Assembly: GCA_027859055.1 (NCBI GenBank)
Contig: JAQIBO010000319.1
Span: 1-8,283, forward strand
Length of the DNA stretch: 8,283 nt
Origin: Spirochaeta sp.
GTDB taxonomy: Bacteria; Spirochaetota; Spirochaetia; DSM-27196; Alkalispirochaetaceae
Direction: 5' to 3'
Positions 1-4,318 of this stretch are shown here, piece by piece (the stretch's first letter is position 1; each line of letters starts with the position of its first letter). The notes under the pieces are model-generated. The model saw nothing but the letters and a program-made list of their open reading frames with translations, was not told the origin of the DNA and ran no database searches. Both the position numbers and the translations under genes were made by a program.

Positions 1-7
1 GGCTACA

Positions 8-397
8 CTATTCATCGCGCTTCCAGACCAGCGTTTCCAGCTCCGTCGCGTCGAGGGTACCGTAGCGCTCATAGAGGCGGTACGCCAGAACCAGCGCCAG
101 CGCGACCACACAGATCCCCACCACGATAGCCGTCAGGGTCAGCGCCTGGGGAATCGGATCCACCGGTACGAGGGAGACTCCTGCCACGATGTCGTCGGTC
201 GTTGTGTCTGTGGCCAGCGCTCCCGTGAGAATCGGCGCGGTGTTCCCGGAGCGGGAGCCGAAGTAGATAAAGAGCATGATGATCGCGCTGTTGGAAATAC
301 TTAACGCGATGATCTTTTTGATAATGTTGCCCTCGGCGATCACGCCCCACAGGCCCACAAGAAAGACCGCGCCGATCAGATACCACGTTACGTTCAT
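8..397 (-). CDS. mrpC: MrpC/MnhC (MbhG)-type Na+/H+ antiporter subunit, NuoK-like
   Basis: A 129-residue membrane protein of the NuoK/MrpC family, a small subunit of the multisubunit Na+/H+ antiporter that packs against the large antiporter subunits. Three hydrophobic segments are visible (about residues 5-25, 28-47 and 84-107). Between the second and third lies a polar loop of some 35 residues, followed by the family-typical DPIPQALTLTAIVVG stretch. The C-terminus is a charged cytoplasmic tail. ATG at 397 follows the mrpB stop by only 4 bases and has AGGGG about 7 bases upstream. The TAG stop is at 10-8, so the gene is complete. The extended loop resembles archaeal/Mbh-type MbhG more than short NuoK (from memory). 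In the Mbh order the next gene would be mrpD/mbhH, just outside the window. Confidence 0.9.
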   Translation of the reverse strand: MNVTWYLIGAVFLVGLWGVIAEGNIIKKIIALSISNSAIIMLFIYFGSRSGNTAPILTGALATDTTTDDIVAGVSLVPVDPIPQALTLTAIVVGICVVALALVLAYRLYERYGTLDATELETLVWKRDE

Positions 398-401
398 TGC
401 A

Positions 402-758
402 TTACCCCTGACGAAACAGATGCAGCGAGATGAGACTCACCCCGGCGGCAACCTTCAGCCCGATAAGCAGATTGAGTACAAACACCGATCGCGCCACCGG
501 CGTGACGATCACCGCGCCAAGAAGCAGCAGAAACGCGATCGCCTCAAGCAGCAACAGGCGTCGTTCCGGGAAAAGATCTGCAGCGGCACTGATGTCCCGT
601 CCCATCGCAAGGAGAATCACCCCGGAGGCGATCACCACCCCGCCCTGAAAACCTCCGCCCGGTGAAACGTCACCGTAACTCACCAGGTACAGGCCGAAAA
701 GAAACATGTACGGCGCCAGTTTGCGAACAAGCACATCGAGAATATCGGTCTTTCTCAT
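402..758 (-). CDS. mrpB: MrpB/MnhB (MbhF)-type Na+/H+ antiporter subunit
   Basis: A 118-residue protein of the MnhB family (stand-alone MrpB domain). The diagnostic motif SPGGGFQGGVVIASGVIL is at about residues 32-49. Around it are four hydrophobic segments (about 14-28, 40-52, 66-86 and 92-112). It is an integral membrane subunit of the Mrp/Mbh antiporter module and has no catalytic role of its own that I can point to. ATG at 758 overlaps the preceding TGA as ATGA, with GGAG about 8 bases upstream, so it should be translationally coupled to the MbhE-like gene. Length and motif match the family well. Only the choice between a true Mrp antiporter and the antiporter part of a larger hydrogenase-like complex is open. 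Confidence 0.92.
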   Translation of the reverse strand: MRKTDILDVLVRKLAPYMFLFGLYLVSYGDVSPGGGFQGGVVIASGVILLAMGRDISAAADLFPERRLLLLEAIAFLLLLGAVIVTPVARSVFVLNLLIGLKVAAGVSLISLHLFRQG

Positions 759-1006
759 CGCCGGTACTCCACCAGAAACGTGACGCCTGAGACCGCCAGC
801 AGAAGGACGACGGTCTCACCAAACGTGTCAAAGACGCGGTATCCCAGATAGATCGCCGTCACCAGGTTAACCGCCCCCGTCTCGCGCACGCCGTTTTCAA
901 CAACGTATTCCCGCGCAGCGGTGCCCTCCGGCGCGGCAGGCGTCAGCGCGGCGAAAAGAAACAGCGCAATTACGACGATCGCGGCCAGTTCAGCGACGCG
1001 CCTCAT
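755..1006 (-). CDS. MbhE-like subunit (separate C-terminal piece of MrpA)
   Basis: An 83-residue membrane protein. After one N-terminal hydrophobic segment (about 6-24) comes the stretch VNLVTAIYLGYRVFDTFGE (about 46-64) and a second hydrophobic segment (65-79). The VTAIY-x-YR-x-FDT-x-GE pattern is the hallmark of the MbhE family, equivalent to the last domain of full-length MrpA in Bacillus-type systems. Here it is a free-standing gene, as in archaeal mbh and mrp clusters. ATG at 1006 lies 17 bases inside the MbhD-like gene and has a strong AAGGAGG just upstream, which fixes the start. Its stop overlaps mrpB as ATGA. No symbol is given because mbhE would imply a hydrogenase, which the window does not show. 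Confidence 0.85.
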   Translation of the reverse strand: MRRVAELAAIVVIALFLFAALTPAAPEGTAAREYVVENGVRETGAVNLVTAIYLGYRVFDTFGETVVLLLAVSGVTFLVEYRR

Positions 1007-1232
1007 CGCCCCTCCTTCGCGTCTTGTGGACGGTCCAGATAAAGACGACCGTACCGATACCTGTGCCCACGGCAGCCTCGGTCAGTGCCACATCCGGCGC
1101 GCCAAGGACGAAAAAAAAGAGACAACTCACCAGGCTGAACACGGACAGAAGAATCACGCTGACAAGAAGATCCGGCACCACCAGCGCAAGGACTGCCAAT
1201 ACCAGCATCAGGATGAGGAGCACATTAACCAT
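990..1232 (-). CDS. MbhD-like (DUF4040) subunit, separate piece of MrpA
   Basis: An 80-residue, very hydrophobic protein with three apparent transmembrane stretches (about 3-19, 22-42 and 54-67). The core FFFVLGAPDVALTEAAVG (about 39-56) is the signature of the MbhD/DUF4040 domain, otherwise found in the C-terminal part of MrpA. The tail KTRRRGDEARR is basic and probably cytoplasmic by the positive-inside rule. In Mrp and Mbh complexes this domain helps build the lateral proton/ion path next to the large antiporter subunit (family knowledge). ATG at 1232 overlaps the end of mrpG by 8 bases and is preceded by GAGAGG. It overlaps the MbhE-like gene by 17 bases. The identification rests on motif and position. 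Confidence 0.85.
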   Translation of the reverse strand: MVNVLLILMLVLAVLALVVPDLLVSVILLSVFSLVSCLFFFVLGAPDVALTEAAVGTGIGTVVFIWTVHKTRRRGDEARR

Positions 1233-1569
1233 CGTCGTCTTCCTCTCGCAGCCGTTGCCGTTCCTGATAACTCCGCCGCCACGGGTTCACCCCCGCCTCC
1301 CAGGCGAACCGGCCGATGATGTGGGCGGCGATCGGACTGGTAACAAGAAAGAACACGGTGATCACCGCGATTTTCCCGGTCATCTGAGTGAACCCGGAGA
1401 TCACCATCATCGCCACAAAGACGGAGAGCACCGAAGTGGTACTCGCTGTGGATGACGCCTGCAGCCGTGTATATACGTCGGGAAACACCAAAACTCCCAG
1501 GTTGCCCATCACACCAAATACCACACCCAGTGCAAGAAACCCCAACGCGATCCAGTCGACAACCATCAC
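1225..1569 (-). CDS. mrpG: MrpG/MnhG (MbhC)-type Na+/H+ antiporter subunit
   Basis: A 114-residue protein of the MnhG/MrpG family, a small membrane subunit of the multisubunit cation/proton antiporter. Three hydrophobic segments are visible (about 3-31, 44-59 and 65-84). The family motif FPDVYTRLQASSTASTTSV (about 29-47) follows the first, and TSPIAAHIIGRFAW ends the third. The C-terminus is a hydrophilic tail rich in Arg, Glu and Asp, ending EEDDDG. ATG at 1569 overlaps the mrpF stop (ATGA). A second ATG follows at once (1566), so the first residue is uncertain by one. It sits between mrpF and the MbhD-like gene, exactly as in mbh-type clusters. Confidence 0.92.
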   Translation of the reverse strand: MMVVDWIALGFLALGVVFGVMGNLGVLVFPDVYTRLQASSTASTTSVLSVFVAMMVISGFTQMTGKIAVITVFFLVTSPIAAHIIGRFAWEAGVNPWRRSYQERQRLREEDDDG

Positions 1570-1862
1570 GCCCTCCCCGCGTCGTGACGCGAAAAGTACC
1601 GCGCCATCGCCAGCGTCCCGATAAAACCGAAAATGTCGTAGACAAGCGCCACATCAAGATAACTGGTCCGTCCCTCCCGCACCGCGACGACCACCAGGAT
1701 GGCGAGAATCTGGGCGGCAACCATGTTGAGCGCGGTCATCCGGTCTGCCACGGTTGGGCCGATAATCGCCCGTACCAGGCTCACCACCGCGGAGCCGAGG
1801 AAAAACCACACGGTCCAGGTGAGTGCGCGGGTCATGAGATCACTCATTTCCAGTCCGTTCAT
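1566..1862 (-). CDS. mrpF: MrpF/MnhF (MbhB)-type Na+/H+ antiporter subunit
   Basis: A 98-residue MnhF/MrpF-family membrane subunit. From the chosen start there are three hydrophobic segments (about 13-33, 43-60 and 69-83). The conserved block GPTVADRMTALNMVAAQ (about 35-51) has the typical GPT-x-x-DR-x-x-ALN pattern. The frame is open upstream to 1949, but that extension (many Arg and Pro) lies inside mrpE and looks like shadow sequence. ATG at 1862 overlaps the mrpE TGA as ATGA, the coupling pattern used elsewhere in this operon. A second ATG at 1847, with GGA-CTGGAA upstream, would give 93 residues and is a fair alternative. In Bacillus, MrpF has also been linked to bile-salt and cholate efflux (literature, not shown here). 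Confidence 0.88.
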   Translation of the reverse strand: MNGLEMSDLMTRALTWTVWFFLGSAVVSLVRAIIGPTVADRMTALNMVAAQILAILVVVAVREGRTSYLDVALVYDIFGFIGTLAMARYFSRHDAGRA

Positions 1863-2371
1863 ATCCAGACCCGTTTCAGGAGCGCCTCGAAGCGCCCGGC
1901 GATCAGTTCGGACGCATAGCGGGAGTGGGTGGTCCGGGCGTCCAGCCAATGGACGATCAGATGGTCGTCGTCTATCAGCAAGGAGATAGTACCGGGTGTG
2001 AGAGTGATCGAGTTACTCAGTGCAACGCGGGCGATATCACTGCGCAGGCGGGTTCGGAAATGGACAACTCCCGGATTTATCCGGCCGCGCAAAATGTTCC
2101 ACAGGACGCGGAAACTGGCCACGTACATCATGAACACGAGGACCACCACATAGATAACGAGAAAATGGAGCTGCGGTACGTGAGACCGTCGCGCCACCTC
2201 GTCTTCTTCGATAAAGAGCTGAAAGGTGATCAACGCAACGGCAAAGCTGAACACGCCCCCCAGAAGAAGCGAGCGCGGCGCGACACTCCAGGTAAACAGG
2301 AGCCACCCACCAAAAAGGTATACGGTGGTTAGAAACACGCGGGTCAGATTCCATCGAAGCTCACGATCCAC
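1859..2371 (-). CDS. mrpE: MrpE/MnhE (MbhA)-type Na+/H+ antiporter subunit
   Basis: A protein of about 170 residues from the MnhE/MrpE family. It has a hydrophobic N-terminal half with segments at roughly 10-30, 33-51 and 66-88. The C-terminal cytoplasmic domain carries the family signature VALSNSITLTPGTISL and then a small beta-rich region (VHWLDAR). MrpE is an accessory membrane subunit that supports assembly or full activity of the antiporter (family knowledge). The frame is open to an ATG at 2458, but that part is Arg/Ser-rich and antiparallel to nothing known. I chose GTG at 2371 because AGGGAGG lies 8 bases upstream and the length then fits the family. GTG at 2377 is possible. The gene overlaps the EIIA stop by 11 bases and the mrpF start by 4. 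Confidence 0.9.
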   Translation of the reverse strand: MDRELRWNLTRVFLTTVYLFGGWLLFTWSVAPRSLLLGGVFSFAVALITFQLFIEEDEVARRSHVPQLHFLVIYVVVLVFMMYVASFRVLWNILRGRINPGVVHFRTRLRSDIARVALSNSITLTPGTISLLIDDDHLIVHWLDARTTHSRYASELIAGRFEALLKRVWI

Positions 2372-2840
2372 CGGCACCGCCTCCCTCGCGTTCCGCAAAG
2401 AGCGAGATAACCTCCTCGGGAGACGCCGCCTTGAGGAGGCCGGACTTGAGCGTCTCATCGTGGAGCAGACGCGACAGCTTGCTCAGGAGGCGCAAATGCT
2501 CCGAATGGGCGCCGGTGGGGCCAATCATGATGAAAAACAACCGCACCGGCTTTTTGTCCACCGCGTCAAACTTGGCACCCTTGCGATGGCGCCCGAAGGC
2601 GAGAATCGTTTCATCCACCGCCGGGGAGAGGCAGTGCGGGACGGCGATACCGCCACCGATTCCGGTGCTCATCATCGCTTCCCGTTCCTGCACCTGTTCG
2701 GTAATCACTCCGGAGGCATCAATTTTTCCGGCGTCGGCGAAGATCTGCACCAATTCCGCGATAATTTCCGGCTTTTTGCGTCCCTGGACGTCCAACTTGA
2801 TACATGCAGGTTCCAGCGCGTCACTGATCCGTTCAATCAC
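2361..2840 (-). CDS. PTS EIIA domain protein, PtsN/EIIA-Ntr or fructose type
   Basis: A 159-residue, single-domain EIIA protein of the mannitol/fructose/Ntr class. The phosphorylation site is visible as GIGGGIAVPH at residues 60-69, so His69 should accept phosphate from HPr or NPr. A second conserved region, GAHSEHLRLLSKLSRLL (110-126), holds His112 and His115. Length matches stand-alone EIIA proteins. The last residues (EGGGAGGS) are low-complexity. No EIIB or EIIC genes are nearby, which argues for a regulatory rather than a sugar-uptake role, as for PtsN acting on K+ systems (family knowledge). GTG at 2840 overlaps the stop of the PII-like gene as GTGA. A very strong AGGAGGAG ends 7 bases upstream, which settles the start. 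Overlap with mrpE suggests regulation of the antiporter (inference). Confidence 0.9.
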   Translation of the reverse strand: MIERISDALEPACIKLDVQGRKKPEIIAELVQIFADAGKIDASGVITEQVQEREAMMSTGIGGGIAVPHCLSPAVDETILAFGRHRKGAKFDAVDKKPVRLFFIMIGPTGAHSEHLRLLSKLSRLLHDETLKSGLLKAASPEEVISLFAEREGGGAGGS

Positions 2841-3181
2841 TGGTCATCTCCTCCTACCAGACCGGTTGCAAAGTCGACGGGGACGCTGAACAGGATCCCC
2901 GTTCCCGGTGACGACAACCCTCCGCAGATCTCGTCCAGCAACGCCCGGAGGCGTTCAATCGCCTCCGCATCGCGAACGACCGAAAAGATCGTCTTGTTGT
3001 ACGGTTTATTGCCCTTCATGAACTCTTTGAAGTCGGCAAAGAGGGGGACCTCATAGGTCAGGAAGCGCCCCATGCCCTCGGAATCAAGGATCGTGGCACC
3101 CTCGATGCCCGCCTCAACATACGCTTCAAGGACGCGCTCGAGGAGTTCTTCCCTGTTCAGTACAAAAATGACCAGTTTCAT
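2837..3181 (-). CDS. Non-canonical PII-like signalling protein
   Basis: A 114-residue protein with the pattern of a PII/ferredoxin-like fold: strand MKLVIFVLNR (1-10), helix EELLERVLEAYVEAG (11-25), strand (26-33), a T-loop-like insertion (about 34-62), strand NKTIFSVV (62-69), helix (71-87), then SPGTGILFSVPVD (91-103), which resembles the B-loop and last strand of PII. The canonical T-loop with its uridylylated Tyr is absent; the loop reads GMGRFLTYEVPLFADFKEF instead. Such proteins usually form trimers and bind nucleotides to control a partner, often a membrane transporter (family knowledge). ATG at 3181 is preferred over ATG at 3211 because the likely promoter covers the intervening codons. 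It is the first gene of the antiporter operon and overlaps the EIIA gene as GTGA. Ligand and partner are unknown. Confidence 0.78.
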   Translation of the reverse strand: MKLVIFVLNREELLERVLEAYVEAGIEGATILDSEGMGRFLTYEVPLFADFKEFMKGNKPYNKTIFSVVRDAEAIERLRALLDEICGGLSSPGTGILFSVPVDFATGLVGGDDQ

Positions 3182-3196
3182 AGGCGTCTTGGTGCC

Positions 3197-3225
3197 AGTA
3201 TAGGGGTACATGCAGAATCCGTCAC
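3197..3225 (-). promoter_or_regulatory. Sigma70-like promoter of the PII-EIIA-Mrp operon
   Basis: On the minus strand, GTGACG (3225-3220, 4 of 6 bases of TTGACA) is separated by exactly 17 bases from TATACT (3202-3197, 5 of 6 of TATAAT). Transcription would begin near 3190, leaving a leader of only about 10 bases before ATG 3181, with no clear Shine-Dalgarno sequence. The box match is seen directly; promoter activity is inferred. Confidence 0.55.
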
Positions 3226-3295
3226 TACGTATTGAACCGTGGCAGGCGTTCCGCGCTGCCCGTCCTGCCTGTGCCGTGAGCCGTCCCGGTTCGGT

Positions 3296-3703
3296 CTATC
3301 CCAGCTTGAGAAGATCCACAAACTGCTTCGGCGTGACCACGGTAACTCCCTGGACCACATCCATCTCGGTCAGGTGAGCGTCACCGCTGACGATGTACAA
3401 TGAGCCTGACTCCACTGCGCAGTCGACCACCGCATCATCATCCGGGTCACGTGCCACTACCTGATAGCGTCTGTTTGGGTACACTATGGTAGCGGAGTCC
3501 TCTATGCCATCCATCAGTAACTGAACCGCATCCGGAGTAAGCCCGAACTTCGCCCGTGACAACACTTCGCGGAGTTCACTCAGAAGGAGCGGCGTCATCG
3601 CAAGCGTGAAAACCCCTTCGCGCGCCGCCGTCACGATCGTGCCAGGAACGCCACCAAAGAACACACCGGACACGAGGACGTTGGTGTCTATGGTGGCGAT
3701 CAC
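3296..3703 (-). CDS. PIN-domain toxin of a type II toxin-antitoxin pair (COG1569-like)
   Basis: A 135-residue PIN-domain protein, predicted metal-dependent RNase. The acidic residues of the active site are all visible: Asp6 in IDTNVLVSG, Glu43 in LLLSELREVLSR, Asp86, Asp88, Asp89 and Asp90 in RDPDDDAVVDCA, and Asp108 in IVSGDAHL. The RDPDDD and SGD-x-HL patterns fit the 'putative toxin component, PIN family' group (COG1569/TIGR00305) better than classical VapC. The start is GTG at 3703, which overlaps the antitoxin stop as GTGA. No Shine-Dalgarno is evident, so translation should depend on coupling to the antitoxin. This is a common way of keeping toxin levels below antitoxin (inference). The gene appears intact. 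Its exact RNA target cannot be read from sequence. Confidence 0.88.
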   Translation of the reverse strand: MIATIDTNVLVSGVFFGGVPGTIVTAAREGVFTLAMTPLLLSELREVLSRAKFGLTPDAVQLLMDGIEDSATIVYPNRRYQVVARDPDDDAVVDCAVESGSLYIVSGDAHLTEMDVVQGVTVVTPKQFVDLLKLG

Positions 3704-3960
3704 GACGTACGCTGCGCTCGCTCAGCGCGAACCGCAGCAACCTCAGCCGCTACGTCGTCTTCGGTGATCCCGCGCTGACGGACTGTTTCTCGGATCAATT
3801 CGATTACTGAGTCCATCCTCCGCTTCCGCTCAATGTACATGCGCGCCGCCTCTCGCACGAGTTCCGAGCGCGAACGCGATTCGGTGCGGGCAACCTCATC
3901 GATCTGCTTGAGCAGATCCTGGCGGAAGGAAATGTTTACCGTACTCGTCTTTTCGGGCAT
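3700..3960 (-). CDS. Ribbon-helix-helix (CopG/Arc-type) antitoxin
   Basis: An 86-residue RHH protein that should bind the toxin and repress its own promoter. The short strand STVNISF (6-12) is the DNA-contacting ribbon. Helix RQDLLKQIDEVART (13-26) and the turn plus second helix SRSRSELVREAARMYIERK (28-46) complete the RHH domain. The remaining 40 residues are charged and helical and probably wrap the PIN toxin. An ATG at 3975 would add MYHHY, but the predicted -10 box lies over those codons. ATG 3960 is therefore the better start and the mRNA may be nearly leaderless. The gene overlaps the toxin gene by 4 bases. Assignment as antitoxin rests on the fold pattern, the operator and the PIN partner. 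Confidence 0.86.
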   Translation of the reverse strand: MPEKTSTVNISFRQDLLKQIDEVARTESRSRSELVREAARMYIERKRRMDSVIELIRETVRQRGITEDDVAAEVAAVRAERAQRTS

Positions 3961-3966
3961 ATAGTG

Positions 3967-3995
3967 ATGGTACATACAACCTTTGTATGTGTCAA
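3967..3995 (-). promoter_or_regulatory. Promoter of the toxin-antitoxin operon
   Basis: On the minus strand there is a perfect TTGACA (3995-3990), a 17-base spacer and TACCAT (3972-3967, 4 of 6, keeping the key second A and last T). The start of transcription would fall at about 3961-3960, right at the antitoxin ATG. The 17-base spacer is itself a palindrome. Confidence 0.6.
3972..3990. promoter_or_regulatory. Palindromic operator, likely RHH antitoxin binding site
   Basis: ACATACAA-CCT-TTGTATGT is a perfect inverted repeat with 8-base arms and a 3-base centre. It lies between, and by one base at each end into, the -35 and -10 boxes of the toxin-antitoxin promoter, so a bound protein would block RNA polymerase. 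RHH antitoxins typically bind such short palindromes next to their own gene (family knowledge). Binding by this antitoxin is inferred. Confidence 0.65.
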
Positions 3996-4012
3996 TCTTA
4001 TCTAGTCAAGAG

Positions 4013-4300
4013 GCAGGCGTTGTCCTGATCAGCTCCAACGACATTGCCGCGCAACCGGAGGACGCAGCGGCATGTACACCGGACTTCTTTCTCTTTGATG
4101 CCGAGCACACCCTGGTGTACCGGGGTCAGTTTGACGGATCGCGGCCCGGCAACGACGAACCGGTCACCGGCGCGGACCTCAGCACCGCGGTGGACGCGGT
4201 CCTGAGCGGCGAGCCGCCCCTCACCGATCAGCAGCCGAGCATGGGCTGCAACATCAAATGGAGGAGCGGCAACGAACCGGCGTTTTTCACCCTGAAATAG
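4013..4300 (+). pseudogene. Remnant of a thioredoxin-family redoxin (AhpC/TSA-like), 5'-truncated
   Basis: This plus-strand reading frame encodes the C-terminal part of a redoxin of about 180-190 residues. Recognisable pieces are AGVVLISSNDI, then CTPDFFLFDAEHTLVYRGQF, DGSRPGNDEPVTGADL and the C-terminal GCNIKWRSGNEPAFF. Everything before AGVV is missing, including the CxxC active-site region. In family members I remember, roughly 35 residues (ending in a PYLYDETQ-like stretch) separate the SSND and CTPDFF blocks. Here only AAQPEDAAA joins them, so an internal in-frame deletion near 4061-4072 is likely. The frame can be read back to a TTG at 3983, but those codons are the toxin-antitoxin promoter and operator. 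With no active site, no credible start and no promoter, it is called a pseudogene. The frame is still free of stops, so decay is recent or a short product persists. Confidence 0.75.
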
Positions 4301-4318
4301 CGGTGGGACGCCGTTTTT
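4278..4318 (+). terminator. Possible terminator downstream of the redoxin remnant
   Basis: CGGCGT (4278-4283) pairs with ACGCCG (4308-4313), and inside it CACC (4288-4291) pairs with GGTG (4302-4305), leaving a 10-base loop. T5 (4314-4318) follows directly on the plus strand. The internal bulge is uneven, so strength is doubtful. There is no T tract for the minus strand. It overlaps the 3' end of the RND permease gene. Confidence 0.35.

Noticed and set aside
1859..2458. Longer form of MrpE starting at ATG 2458.
   Set aside because: The extra 29 residues are Arg/Ser-rich, lie inside the EIIA gene, and GTG 2371 has a well-placed AGGGAGG.
2226..3056. A 276-codon open frame on the plus strand opposite EIIA, mrpE and the PII-like gene.
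   Set aside because: Low-complexity Arg/Ser-rich translation without motifs, and it crosses three well-supported minus-strand genes.
3235..3275. Inverted repeat GGCAGG/CCTGCC (3241-3246 and 3264-3269) as terminator of the toxin-antitoxin operon.
   Set aside because: Only 6 bp, a 17-base loop, and no T tract on the minus strand. Read-through into the PII-like operon remains possible.
3182..3300. Missing 5' half of the redoxin gene on the other side of the toxin-antitoxin module.
   Set aside because: No CxxC or other redoxin pattern in any frame. The frame matching the repeat has a TGA just upstream, so a simple insertion splitting the gene is not shown.
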